The notes under the pieces are model-generated. The model was not told where the DNA came from. It saw nothing but the letters and a program-made list of their open reading frames with translations, and did no database searches. The translations under genes were made by a program, and so were the position numbers. This document shows, piece after piece, positions 53,613-64,000 of a stretch of 64,000 nucleotides of DNA. Position 1 is the first letter of the stretch; each line of letters opens with the position of its first letter. This DNA comes from CAWAQA01 sp963784065 (GTDB lineage: Bacteria > Acidobacteriota > Vicinamibacteria > Vicinamibacterales > UBA2999), in contig CAWAQA010000002.1 in NCBI GenBank assembly GCA_963784065.1, forward strand, positions 400,334 through 464,333, in the 5' to 3' direction.

Positions 53613-53631
53613 CGGTTCAATTTCGGTTCAA
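53613..53631 (+). promoter_or_regulatory. Direct repeats CGGTTCAA spaced 11 bp
   Basis: CGGTTCAA at 53613-53620 and 53624-53631 lie in the short divergent gap between the monooxygenase and the winged-helix regulator. Tandem half sites about one turn apart are the normal target of OmpR/PhoB-type winged helices, so this may be the regulator's own site. Confidence 0.4.
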
Positions 53632-53640
53632 ACAGGACGC

Positions 53641-56040
53641 ATGCGGGCCAAAGATCCGTCGCAGGTCACGTTCGGTCCGTTTCGACTGGACAGGCCGAAC
53701 CGTCGTCTCCATCGTGGCGTGTCGGTCATTCCGCTTCGACCGAAGGCGTTCGCGGTGCTGGACTATCTCGTCGCACGCCCGGGGCGCCTGGTGACGAAGG
53801 ACCAATTGCTTGCGGCCGTCTGGCCAGACACGGCGGTGACGGATACCGTGTTGAAGGTGTGCGTCCGCGAAATCCGCGATGCCCTCGGGGACGATCCCGA
53901 CGCGCCGCACTTCGTCGAAACCGCCCATCGCCTGGGCTACCGCTTCATCAGCCAGATTTCCCGGACGAATCTGCCAGCCCGGCTCTCGAGCCTCGTGGGC
54001 CGCGAGCGTGAAATCATCGAGATCGCGCACGCGCTCGAGACGTCGCGCCTGCTCACGCTCGTTGGTGCCGGCGGCTCCGGTAAATCGCGCCTGGCCCTCG
54101 AGGTGGCCGGTTCCGTGGAAGAGAAGTTCGAAGATGGCGTCTGGTGGGTCGATCTGGCGCCGCTCAGTGACGAGTCTTTCGTGGCGCAGGCCGTCGCCAG
54201 TGCCCTTGGCGTCCGGGAGCAGCCGGGTCAACGCCTGACCCAGACACTCGAACGTTTTCTCGCGACGAGAGAGGTTCTCCTGGTCGTTGACAACTGCGAA
54301 CACGTGATTGGCGCAAGCGCCAACCTTCTTCAGGATCTCCTGCAGGCCGCTCCGAGGACTAGAGTCCTCGCGACAAGCCGCGAGCCGTTGCGCATCGATG
54401 GCGAACGAATCTGGCTTGTTCCGCCCCTTTCGCTTCCTGAGTCTCAAGACGCGCTACCGCCAGACAGGGCGCTCGAGTACGAGGCCGTCCGGCTTCTGGC
54501 CGAGCGAGCCGAGGCTGCGCTGCCGTCGTTCGTCCTCTCGCCCGGCAATTGTCAGAGCGCCGTTGAGATCTGCCGTCGTCTCGACGGCATACCGCTGGCG
54601 ATCGAACTGGCCGCCGCGAGGGTCCGCGTACTGTCGCTCGAACAGATCGCGGCTCGCCTTCATGACTGCTTCCGGGTGCTCGGTGCCGGCCACCGAACCG
54701 AGGTGCCCCGTCACCAGACCCTGCGAGCGGCGATCGACTGGAGCTACGACCTGCTGACCGAAGCGGAGCGCCGAATGTTGCGCCGGCTGTCGGTCTTCGT
54801 CGACAGCTTCACGGTGGAAGCCGCGGAGCACCTTGTGGCTGGATTCGAAACGAACAGGGCCGACGTCTTCGACATCATGAGCCACTTGATCGACAAGTCG
54901 CTGGTATTTGTCACCGAGCAGGAAGGTCCGGACGTGCGCTATCGGCTGCTGGAGACGGTGCGCCAGTATGCGCACGAAAAGCTTCTCGCCGACGAGGACG
55001 CGTCAAGTGTGTCGGCGCGTCACACCCGGTACCTACCTGCGGCTCGCAGAGGAGTGTGAGCCGAGAATCAACACGCGGGATCGGCAGACGTGCCTCGCGC
55101 TGCTCGAACGCGAGCATTCCAACATGCGCATGGCCACCGAGCGGGCATCGCGCGCCGGGGAGCACGACGACGCATCACGACTGGCGACCGCTCTGTTCTG
55201 GTTCTGGTTCCATCGCGGGCATTGGCGTGAGGGACGCACATTTCTCGGCTCGGCGGTTCACTACGCGGCCGGTCCAACACGGTCCCGCGCCGCGCCCTCT
55301 TGGGAGATGGCGTCCTGGCGTGGACAGAGGGTGATCTTGCGACGGCTGGCCCGCGCCTGGAGGAATGCGCAACGATCGGACGAACGATCCAGGAGCTGCC
55401 CACAGCGGCCCACGCACTGCATTTTCTGGCAATGGTGCGCCTTGCCGAGGGCCATCCGTCGGCCGGCCGGCCGCTGGGAGAGCAGGCGGTCGGGCTGGCC
55501 CGCACAACGGCGGACGCCTTTTGTCTCACGATCGCGCTCGCAAGCTACGGTGTTGTACTCCTCGCACTCGAGGAATACGACAACGCCCGCGCCACGCTTG
55601 AAGAGAGCGCCGCCCGAGGGCGCGAGACCGGCGACGCATGGGCGGTCGCACTGCCGCTCAGGAATCTCGCGATCATTGCGCATCGCCAGCGAGACTACCG
55701 CACCGCTCGCAGGCTGCTCGAGGAGAGCCTGCACGGCCTCAGAGGCCTGGGCGAGAAATGGTTTCTCTCGCGCAGCATCGAGACGCTGGCAGAGGTCATG
55801 GCGAGCGCTGGTGAGCACGAGCGCGCCGCGCACTTGTTCGGCGCAGCAGAAACGCTCCGCGAGGCGGTCGGTGCTTCGGTCCTGGCCTTCTACCGTGCCG
55901 ACTACGATCGCGCCATTGACACCGTCCGTGCGGCCCTCGGACACCAGGCGTTCGAGTCGTGCTGGATCGAGGGCCGCACGCTGGCCCCGGAGGAGGCGGT
56001 CGCGTACGCGCTTGGTGAGTCCAGCCTCTCGACAGGGTAG
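53641..56040 (+). CDS. Winged-helix (OmpR-type) NB-ARC/TPR transcriptional regulator, two frameshifts
   Basis: ATG 53641. Residues 1-105: OmpR/PhoB-type DNA-binding domain (LRPKAFAVLDYLVARPGRLV, VCVREIRDALGDD, ETAHRLGYRF). Residues about 118-400: STAND ATPase with Walker A LVGAGGSGKSRLALEVA, Walker B VLLVVDNCEHV, TSREPLRIDGERIW and LDGIPLAIELAAARV. Shifts near 55028 and 55295 break the helical C-terminal half (RHSNMRMATER-like, then YDNARATLEESAARGRETGD, DYRTARRLLEESLHGLRGLG). Full length about 800 residues. The class senses ligands through its repeats; here it is divergent from the nitronate monooxygenase and probably controls it. Confidence 0.82.
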
Positions 56041-56098
56041 GGTAGGGGAGAAGAGTTGATGTCCCGCTTGTTGTCGCCGTGGCGGGGTGATTGGTGAA

Positions 56099-57492
56099 CT
56101 ACGCCGCCTGCTCCGCGTAGCCCAGCAGCTTGCGCCGCTTGATGACCTGTGCGACCGTCGGCGGGACCATCCCCTCCCACGAGGGGTCGCCGGTGCGGAT
56201 CCGCTTGAGCACATCGTGGGAGAAAATCGACAGCAGGCGTTCGTCGTAGTCACGAATGCTCTCGATCATGCGATTTTCCTGCAGATACGCATACAGATGC
56301 CGCAGGTGCGGCTCGACGCGAAGGTTGCCAGCGGTAATGAGCGAGCCCGTCGCCTGGTCGAGCAGGGGATAGGCATACATCTTCAGATCGTTCCTGAAGA
56401 GCCGGCCGAATGACTCGAGGATGCCGCCCTCGAGGTCCGCGTAATACTTCTCGTCGAACAGTTCCTTGAGCGTCGGGACACCCAGGACGATGCCGATCAT
56501 CTTCTTGGTGTGTCGGAACAGGTAGGCAGCGAGCCGGTAGTACTCGGCATAGTTGGAAATGAGCACCGTCTTTCCGAGCGCTCCGAGGATGTCGGCACGA
56601 TCGAGAAAGTCCTGATGATCGATCGTGTCCGAATCGGTCAGGTTCTTGAGCGTCATCTCCATGATGGTCATCGTCTGCTCGCCACGCAGGCGTGGCTCCT
56701 GGACGAACTGGGCCTGCGCACAGCGCAGCATGTCGAGAGAGACGTTCGTGGCCGGAAGGAAACTGCCGCGTTGAATGAGGATCGCTTTCTTGTACAGCGC
56801 ATCGGCCGGTTGCACGACTTCGCCGTTCGCGGTGAACATTGCGGCATTCGTCAGGCCGTTCTGCACCAGCTTGAGGCTCATCAGGCGATTGTCCACATGC
56901 GCGAAGTCCGGACCGGAGAACTCAATCATGTCCACTTCGACGCGCTCGCTGGTCAGACCATCCATCAGGGAGGCGATGAGCGCCTCGGGTTCCTGGTGCA
57001 GGTAGCTGGTGCCGTGCGCGAGGTTCACGCCAATGAGACCGAGCGCCTCCTGTTGCTGGAGGTTCTCTTTGTCCAGCAGCCGCACGTGCATGATGATCTG
57101 GGACGCCGGCGACCGTGGGGAACTTGAAAGCGCACGCCCAGCCACCCGTGCGCGTCGTCTTGCCGCGTGAAGCTCTTGGCGGCGACGGTATTCGCAAAGA
57201 CGAAGAACCTCGTCGCGTCGCCGCGCTTGGCGTCGAGCCGTTCGACCAGCAGACCGAACTCGTGATCGAGCATCGCGTTGATGCGGGCCTTGCTGACGTA
57301 ACGCTCGCTGACGCCGTAGATGGCGTCGCTGAACGTCATGTCGTAGGCCGACATCGCTTTTGCGACCGTGCCGGCAGCCCCGCCGACGCGGAAGAACCAC
57401 CGCGCCACCTCCTGGCCAGCGCCAATCTCGGCGAAGGTGCCATAAAGGTCCGGATCCAGGTTGATTTGCAGCGCCTTCTGGTGCGTATCCAT
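56099..57492 (-). CDS. Conserved protein of unknown function, one frameshift
   Basis: ATG 57492 starts DTHQKALQINLDPDLYGTFA, EIGAGQEVARWFFRVGGAAG, VAKAMSAYDMTFSDAIYG, then a shift near 57110 and MHVRLLDKENLQQQEALGLI, GVNLAHGTSYLHQEPEALIA, MTLKNLTDSDTIDHQDFLDR, ending GMVPPTVAQVIKRRKLLGYA. About 464 residues. This very conserved family is often labelled TonB receptor or nicotinate-nucleotide adenylyltransferase in databases, but neither signature is visible in the sequence. No signal peptide. The biochemical role is unknown. Confidence 0.72.
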
Positions 57493-57649
57493 GGTTGTCC
57501 TTCCAACCAATCGGCCGCACTCGCCGAGGCTTGAGTCCTGACCGGAATCAGATGCATATCTGACGCGGGTTCGAGGGTTTGAGGGTCGTCGGGCAGCGAA
57601 TCTGGAATGCCGGCCGACATCAGGACGCGCCGCGTGGCCGCGGCGCGAG

Positions 57650-59456
57650 CTACGCGACGTGCTCGGCGCTCGCCTCCGTCAGCGGCACACGCGGAATCTC
57701 GGCCAGGCCCCCCAGGTAGGTCCTGATCTCGGTAAGCGTCGAGGCCACGAGCGTCGCACCCGCATCCCGTAACCCTTGTGTGCCCTCATCATCGGCCAGC
57801 GCCGGGGGGGCCCAGCGTCCGACGAGGATCCGCAACTCGGGCACGGCGCCGCGGAGCCTTTTGACCAGATAGCGCGTCTTTGACGGCGGGCTGGGTGGCA
57901 GATCGGCGAGGCAGACGATGGAGACCCCTTGCGCTTGCACCAGCGACACGAGTTCCGAGGCCAGCATGCGGCCCGTCGTGACCTCCACGATGACTGGCAG
58001 ATCGGCCACGAGATCGGCGAGCATCATGAGCGCGAGTTCGTCGGCGACGCCATTGGTTGCGTAGCCGAGCACGCGCAGCGGTTCGCGGGGGATCGGAAGT
58101 GGCGAACCATCGAGGGGTGGTGGCGGCTCCGGCTGCAGCCGCCGGATCAATGCCGTCGCGTCCGACAGCAGCTCCCGCGTCGCATCGATCACCGCCGCCT
58201 CTTCGTCCGACGAGAGCCTCTGCTCCAGGCGGTCGCGCTCTGCGTAATTGAGCGCCGGGAGCAGCAAGGTGTCGTAGACGGAGCACGGGGCCTCGGCCTT
58301 GATATGCCGCTCGATGAGATCGGCGGCTTCGCTCGGATCGCGCGCCAGCAGGCGCTGGTAGTAGCCGTACTCAGGGGCGAGCGCGGGCGTGTCAGCCATC
58401 AGCGTCGCCAGGAACTCGAGACCGGGCACGTGCTTGCCGAGCACGACGAGGCACACGGTCAGCGGCGTGGCCAGCAGCAACCCGAGGGGACCCCAGAGCC
58501 ACGTCCAGAACGCGACCGACACCAGGAGCGCCACCTGGGAGACTCCGGCCGCCCCCGCATATAGCGCGGTTTCAAGGACGAGGTTCGTGAACAACTCGAG
58601 CACCACGAACAACCCGACGACCCACAGCGGACCAGCCCACCCCGGGAGGGCAGCGAGGCTGACCAGGATCGGCGCCCCGGCGCCGACCACGGGACCCAGG
58701 TACGGGATGAAACGCAGTGCCGCCCCGAGCGCTGCCCAGACCCACGGGTACGGCACGCCGATGAAGTAGAGACCAATCCCGGCGGCGATGCCGTAAACCA
58801 GATTCACGAGCGACTGCATCAGCAGCTGGCGGCTGACACGCGTTCCCGCCTCGTCGAATGCCTTGGTCGTGACTGTCAGCCGGCCGTAACCGAACAGCCC
58901 AATCAGGCGATCGCGCAGGTCCCGGCGCTCGAGCAGCATGAAGATGACCATGGCGAGCACGAGCCCGGCTGTTCCCAGCGGGCCGACGACGGGGCCCAAC
59001 CAACTGAAACCTGAAAGACCCTCGGAAGCGATGACGATGGGTCGCGCGCCGCACGTCTGCCGGCTCTGACTGTCCAAGATCCGTCTTGATGTCCTCGATC
59101 GTCTCCTGCAGCTTCTCGACAGACCCGCCTTTCCCGGCACCGCGTATGTCCGCGACCTTCGCGAGGATATTGATCCGGTAGCCCGGCAGGTCATCGGCCA
59201 GGTGTTCCACTTGTCGCGCGAGACCCCAACCAGCAAGACCCAGCACCAGAAAGACCAGCGTGACGGCGGCGAGTACGGCGGGAACCCGGCCGATCCACCG
59301 CTCGAGCCAGCCGACGGGAGGCGTCAGCACAAACGTGAGCAGGACAGCGAGCGCGATGGGCACGAGCACGGCCTGCGCCCAGTAGAGGACGACAACGACC
59401 AGCACGCAACCGGCGAACGTGACCCACGGTGTCAGCGCCTTCGACGTGTTATCCAC
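57650..59456 (-). CDS. AI-2E/PerM-family membrane exporter with long C-terminal domain, one frameshift
   Basis: ATG 59456. Helices VTFAGCVLVVVVLYWAQAVL, AVLLTFVLTPPVGWLERW, AVLAAVTLVFLVLGLAGWGL, then a coiled periplasmic loop; a shift near 59065 is followed by GLVLAMVIFMLLERRDLRDR, LVNLVYGIAAGIGLYFIGVP, ALGAALRFIPYLGPVVGAGA, LGLLLATPLTVCLVVLGKHV. The last 230 residues (from YYQRLLARDPSEAADLIERH) form a soluble domain with ELALMMLADLVADLPVIVEV and VSIVCLADLPPSPPSKTRYL, resembling a cobalamin-binding/Rossmann-like fold. The family exports small molecules or ions; the tail is a lineage-specific addition. Confidence 0.78.
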
Positions 59457-59659
59457 GGATGCCCACGTTCGTCAGTGTATCGTCTGAAACCCGACCGGCA
59501 CGTCCACTATGAGACAGCCAGCCCTGCATACGTAGGGCATACTCGCGCCACTCGCGCGTTCGCTGACCGCGCGTCCGCGAGGAGGGCGTGTGGAAACTGT
59601 CAGTCGATCCGCAAAACGGATCAGATCCGAATGGATGAGGCGTTGAGTGATCGGATGAA

Positions 59660-61650
59660 TTGACGCAAGAGCAAACGAGCACGCTTCGTTTCAGGCGCGA
59701 GGTCACCGATCGTTTCGGCGTCCTCCCCAATTTCTTCTGTTCCGCCGATGCCGCGCCGGGGCTGGCCGAGGAACTCTGGAAGTTTGCGAAGTCGGCCTAC
59801 CTGGACAGCCCGCTGCCTTCGTTGTTCAAGGAGCGGCTCTTCGTCCATCTCTCGCGATTCTGCGAGGTCCGCTACTGCATTGTCCGGCACGTCGGCTTTC
59901 TCATCGGCCAGGGCCGGCCAGCCGGAGACGCCGACGCGGCATCCGAGACGGTCGACCAGGTGATCGAGATGTTGCGGCGGCCCCTCCCCGAGGGCCCGGC
60001 GCTTCACGAAGGTCCTCGAGCGCCTCGAGCGTGTGTCCCTTGACGGTCGACTGCCGGAGCCTCGCAGTGAGTGCGAGACCGATCTCTTCGACGCGCTGAC
60101 GATCATGTTCCTGGCGCCGCGCGACGCCGCCGACGCACGCAGAGCTGTTCGCGCGGCGGTTGGCGACGCCACGTTCGAACTCCTGGTGGCCTATCTCGCC
60201 TTCATTCGTACGGCGCACTACTGGACGGAGATGCACCCGGAGCTGACGTATGAGCCAGACATGGCCGAAATCCTGCGCGGCTACGGCGAGCTCGCGGACT
60301 TGCTGCTCGACACGTCCGAGGCCGAACTCGTCCAAGGCGGTGTGCGGCTTCGCGAGACCCTCAATCATCTCAAGCGCGTGGAGGTGGCGCTGCAGGAGAG
60401 CGAATCACGGCACGCGTTTCTTCTCCGGCTTGGCGATGCCTTGAGGCTGCTGGTCGATCCGATGGCGATTCAAGGAGAGGCCAGCCGGCTTCTCGGCGAG
60501 CGGCTGCTGACAGACCGTGCCTACTACGCCGACATAGACGAAGCGCAGGGCTACATCCTCGGTCGAACGAAACTTTGTTCGCGCCGGTGTCTCGAGCATG
60601 GTCGGACGATTCTCGCTGTCCGATTTCAATTGGGTGGGTCCGGCATTTCGGATGGGCGGGCCGGTGGTCGTGGCCGACACACGAACCTCGCCGTTGATTC
60701 CCGACGCGGATCGTCCGGCGGTCGCCGCGGTCGGCGTCGGTGCGTTCGTCGCGGCGCCGTTGATCAGGGACGGCAGGCTGGTCGCGGCGCTGTGCGTGAG
60801 CGACCTTTCACCGCGGGCCTGGACTCCAGAGGAAGTCGAATTGGTCAAGGAAACCGCGGAGCGGACCTGGGAGGCCATCGAACGCGCCCGCGCCGAGGAG
60901 CAGTTGCGGGAAGCCAATGCGCGAAAAGACGAGTTCCTGGCGATGCTGGCGCACGAACTGAGAAATCCGCTCGCCCCGATACGAACCGGCCTCGAACTGA
61001 TTCGGCGCGGCGGCGACACCGTGGTGGCGGTCGAGCGCGTGCGCGGGATGATGGAGCGTCAAGTGGGTCACATGGTTCGCTTGATCGACGACCTTCTGGA
61101 CGTGTCGAGAATCACGTCAGGCAAGATTGTGCTCCAACGCGAACCGACACCGCTCGGGAGTCTGGTCCACAGCGCGGTGGAAGCCAATCGTGCCGCCATG
61201 GCTGCCAAACGAATCGAATTGCGCGTCGAGCTGCCACAGAACGATTGCGTCATCGATGTGGATCCGACACGGTTCGTTCAGATACTGTCGAACCTGCTTC
61301 ACAACGCGGCGAAATTCACGAACAACGGCGGCTCGGTGCGCATCTCCGCCACGATCACGCAGCCGACGAGCGATGCCATACCGCAGGTGTCGATTTCGGT
61401 GGTCGATTCAGGAATCGGGATTTCGCCGGAGTTGCTGCCTCGTGTGTTCGATCTCTTCACGCAAGGAGAGACGCGCTCCTCGCAACCTGGACTGGGCATT
61501 GGCCTCGCGCTCGCACGCCGACTGGTGGAACTTCATGGCGGACGTCTCGACGCCCGCAGTGAAGGACACGGGCGAGGGAGCGAGTTCGTGATCCAACGTG
61601 CCATTGGCGACGACCCAATCGGTCCCTGCCGTCGAGGGGCCCGCCGATGA
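59660..61650 (+). CDS. AhpD-like/GAF sensor histidine kinase, two frameshifts
   Basis: The frame opens after a stop at 59648-59650; TTG 59660 is the only start seen. The first 220 residues look like a carboxymuconolactone-decarboxylase/AhpD helical domain (FRREVTDRFGVLPNFFCSAD, ERLFVHLSRFCEVRYCIVRH, a CxxRH motif; then LLVAYLAFIRTAHYWTEMHP), broken near 60000. Next a GAF domain (LRLLVDPMAIQGEASRLLGE, shift near 60575, DADRPAVAAVGVGAFVAAPL). HisKA: FLAMLAHELRNPLAPIRTGL; HATPase: LSNLLHNAAKFTNNGGSV, VVDSGIGISPELLPRVFDLF, GLGIGLALARRLVELHGGRL. Cytoplasmic. It overlaps the receiver gene that follows. Confidence 0.8.
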
Positions 61651-62098
61651 ACAACGGCTCGAACGACGAATTCTGGTCATCGACGACAACCAGGATGCGG
61701 CGAATGCGACGGCCATGCTCATCGAGGACATGGGTGGAGAGGCGAGAGTCGCCTACGACGGCGCAAGCGCGCTCGCGATGCTCCAGGAGTACCAACCTGA
61801 GGTGATCCTCCTCGACATCGGGATGCGAGGGCTCGACGGATACGAGACCTGTCAACGGATACGTCGTGTTCTGGGCAACCGGGTCCTGCTTGTGGCGTTG
61901 ACAGGGTTCGGCCAGGAACAGGACAAGGAGAAGGCGACGCGCGCAGGATTCGACGCGCACCTCACGAAGCCTGCCGACGGGGCGGCCTTGGCGGGAATCC
62001 TGGCGCGTGGCGTGTCGAGCGACCGTAGAAAGGGGGCGACGGGCAACGATTTCGCGCGGGAGGCCGACCGGAATCCGAGGGCGACCGCTCGAGCGTGA
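61598..62098 (+). CDS. Response-regulator receiver protein paired with the upstream kinase
   Basis: 166 residues from GTG 61598, overlapping the kinase by about 50 nt. RRILVIDDNQDAANATAMLI, PEVILLDIGMRGLDGYETCQ (phospho-Asp), LLVALTGFGQEQDKEKA, FDAHLTKPADGAALAGIL (Lys). No output domain; the typical partner of hybrid-like kinases of this class. Confidence 0.83.
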   Translation: MPLATTQSVPAVEGPADEQRLERRILVIDDNQDAANATAMLIEDMGGEARVAYDGASALAMLQEYQPEVILLDIGMRGLDGYETCQRIRRVLGNRVLLVALTGFGQEQDKEKATRAGFDAHLTKPADGAALAGILARGVSSDRRKGATGNDFAREADRNPRATARA

Positions 62099-62348
62099 TT
62101 GCAAGCGCCAGGGCAGGCGAAAGAGCGGGTGATGATGTTACTGTGTGTCGCCTGGCGTCTCGAGAGGTCGTCTTCTCTTCAGAGGCGTAATCGCGTTTGG
62201 TCGAATCCTTTGGGGAGCACAAGGGAAGAATCGATGGCCCAGGCGATGCGACGATCCGCGATTAACGGTGCGCCCATTGATGTTCAAATCAGCCGTTCAT
62301 CCGTGTGGTCGATGGTGACGTAACAAACGCCCCCAGCAAGGAGAGGCC

Positions 62349-63308
62349 ATGGCCCAGGTGTTCTTCACCCTTGCCGATGGCAGCCCGCGCGCCATCATGG
62401 GTATCCGGCGGCGCAGCGACGGCTCGGTGCAGTCGCTCTCCGAAGCCGTGCCCGACGGTGACACCGCCGGCACGCAGCTCGACGGCACCGGGTCCGTGCG
62501 TTTTCTCGGCGTCGACTCGCCGGAGAAGTCGTTCGAGCATCCGCTCGGCGCCGGCCGGGCGCTGGACAGCCCGCAGTGGGAGCAGTACCCTGACGAATCC
62601 GTTCGTCTCGGGCTTCCCCGCGTCGCGGCTCGAACCGCAACTCCTCGCGCACCTGCAGGCCCGCGTGGGCAGCGGCGCCGCCGCCAACCATCACCGCCAC
62701 GCGCTGGCGGCCGGCGAGGCGTTGAAGGGACTGATCCAGAGCGACATGACCGCGCTCGGCCAGACGCCGGAGCAGTTCGCCTATTTCCTGAGCTTCTCGT
62801 ACGAAGTGTTCGACAGCCACGGGCGGTTCCTGGAATCCCTTAACCGGAACGAGCCGGACGCGACCACCCCTGCGCCCCGCCCGCGTTCGCTGAACGAGCG
62901 GACGCTGGCGCTCGGCCGCACGCTGCCCTACATGATCCGGCCGAACATCAACCCGTTCCGCGAGGCGGCCACGATTGTCCACGCCGTGCTCGAGCCACAC
63001 ACGGCGAACACGGTGGCCGAATCCGGCGACCTGAAGAAGGCGCGTGATTCGGTCAGCAGCGCGCGTGCCGCCGGCCTCGGCGTCTTCGATCCGACGGACC
63101 CGCTGCGCTTCGAGGCGTTCGAGATCCGGTATCTGGGGCGGGCGGAGGCGCCCAACCGCGCCGTGATCTATCTGAGCAGGAACGACGACGTGATCCTGCG
63201 CCCGCAGAGCTACTTCAAGATCGCGAACCCGGAGGACCGCCTCACATCCCGCCCGAGTTCGTCCCGCTCTTCGCCTCACGAGGCTGGCGGCTGGAAGGGT
63301 TCCTGTGA
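62349..63308 (+). CDS. SNase-like protein with long C-terminal region, two frameshifts
   Basis: ATG 62349 with AAGGAGAGG before it. The N-terminal third has the staphylococcal-nuclease-like signature: AVPDGDTAGTQLDG and SVRFLGVDSPEKSFEHP (DGDT, and the Arg plus Asp/Glu of VRFLGVDSPE). A shift near 62590 leads to LEPQLLAHLQARVGSGAAAN, FAYFLSFSYEVFDSHGRFLE, LPYMIRPNINPFREAATIVH, FEIRYLGRAEAPNRAVIYLS, and a second near 63243 to the end IPPEFVPLFASRGWRLEG. About 320 residues, roughly twice a simple SNase. Nuclease activity is suggested, not shown; no signal peptide. Confidence 0.6.
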
Positions 63309-63342
63309 GGTCGCGGACGCTCTGAGATGAGTGCGCGGTTCG

Positions 63343-64000
63343 CTAGGGTCGCCCTGTCGGGGACGGCACGAGTTGCAGACCCAGGGTGATGCCTCCTTGA
63401 TTCGGGGCGATCGTCAAACCGGCCGCAGCCAGCTGCCGCCACACCTCGAAGTTCAGGTCGCTCTTGAGCGTGCCCGCGGTCGCCAGGCGGTCGTTGCTCC
63501 ACACCTGCAGCCGAAATCGGAGCCCCCCCAGTCCGACCTCCGCGAACTCGACCTCGGGGGGCGGCTCCTGCAAGACGTCGCGGATGACCGGCCGCGGCGG
63601 CGAGCAGCAGCTGGCGCACCAGCTCCGGGTCCGACGTGTGCGACACGTAAAAGAGCACCGCGTACGCCGTCAGCTTGCCGGGCCGGCTCCAGTTCGTGAC
63701 CCGCTCCGACACAAACTGAGAGTTTGGGACGATGATCGCCACGTTCTCGTCGGTGACGATGGTCGTCGCGCGCGCGGCGATCTCCCGCACTTCGCCGACA
63801 CACCCGGCAATCTCGACGCGATCACCAATATTGATCGGGCGTTCGAACAGCAGGATGAGGCCGCTGAAAAAATTGCTCGTGATGTTCTGCAGACCGAACC
63901 CGAGTCCCACACCGACCGCGCCGACGAGCACGTTCAGCGACGTGAGATCGATGCCGGCGCTCTGCAGGATCACGAGGGCGCCCAGGCTGATGACGACATA
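63343..64000 (-). CDS. MscS-type mechanosensitive channel, 5' end outside the window, one frameshift
   Basis: Reading in from the right edge: VVISLGALVILQSAGIDLTS, LNVLVGAVGVGLGFGLQNI (the pore helix TM3, Gly/Ala-rich), SNFFSGLILLFERPINIGDR, then the beta domain VEIAGCVGEVREIAARATTI and VPNSQFVSERVTNWS. After a shift near 63600 the C-terminal domain VEFAEVGLGGLRFRLQVWSN, LNFEVWRQLAAAGLTIAPNQ ends at 63343. A turgor-release valve of the inner membrane. FGLQNITSNFFSG is diagnostic. Confidence 0.85.

Overview
The window is a GC-rich bacterial chromosome segment. Its gene families point to an Acidobacteriota-like soil bacterium, possibly Vicinamibacteria: TonB receptors, PknB-type kinase with TPRs, winged-helix/NB-ARC regulators, many zinc-ribbon receiver proteins, LVIVD lipoproteins and secreted MBL hydrolases. 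That placement is an inference from gene content; no rRNA or other marker gene is present.

Layout. Bases 1-17.7 kb form an accessory region, at least part of it an integrative element whose right end sits in the 3' end of a tRNA-Leu(CAG) gene at 17712-17798 (minus strand). Its clearest part is a rightward, translationally coupled cassette at 12.1-17.5 kb: CHC2/TOPRIM/RepA-like primase-helicase, TubC_N-like small protein, a 28-codon ORF, a TopoVI-A/Spo11-like TOPRIM protein, an internally deleted adenine-methylase remnant, an excisionase-like HTH protein and a tyrosine integrase. Further left are an XRE repressor with a 10-bp repeat array, a second HTH protein, small zinc-binding proteins, a ribbon-helix-helix/serine-resolvase pair, an hsdR remnant, a broken secreted MBL protein and a broken TonB receptor. 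No second copy of the tRNA 3' end was seen, so the left junction is undefined.

Bases 17.8-64 kb look chromosomal. They hold a dicarboxylate symporter; a sensory cluster (receiver/zinc-ribbon protein, DUF2236 oxygenase, CheR-PAS and CheB transcribed divergently); envelope and secreted proteins (25-29 kb); a GDPD plus Fe3+/sugar-phosphate-type ABC importer (29-33 kb); HrpB helicase, nucleoside deaminase, LigD-type ligase and small membrane or DinB proteins (34-39.5 kb); and a kinase-TPR protein missing its catalytic lobe. From 41 to 62 kb there are four more signalling genes (two histidine kinases and three receivers in all), carbonic anhydrase, a tungstate-type binding lipoprotein, tandem Usp, an MBL hydrolase, a PP2C phosphatase and a nitronate monooxygenase divergent from a winged-helix/NB-ARC/TPR regulator. 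An AI-2E-family exporter, an SNase-like protein and the 3' part of an MscS channel end the window.

Caution. At least 25 otherwise well-conserved genes, including core ones, are split by single-base frameshifts, often at short homopolymers. Draft long-read indel errors are the simplest explanation. Split genes outside the element are therefore given as one feature spanning the whole gene, with the approximate shift position stated. 'Pseudogene' is used where several breaks or real deletions are visible.
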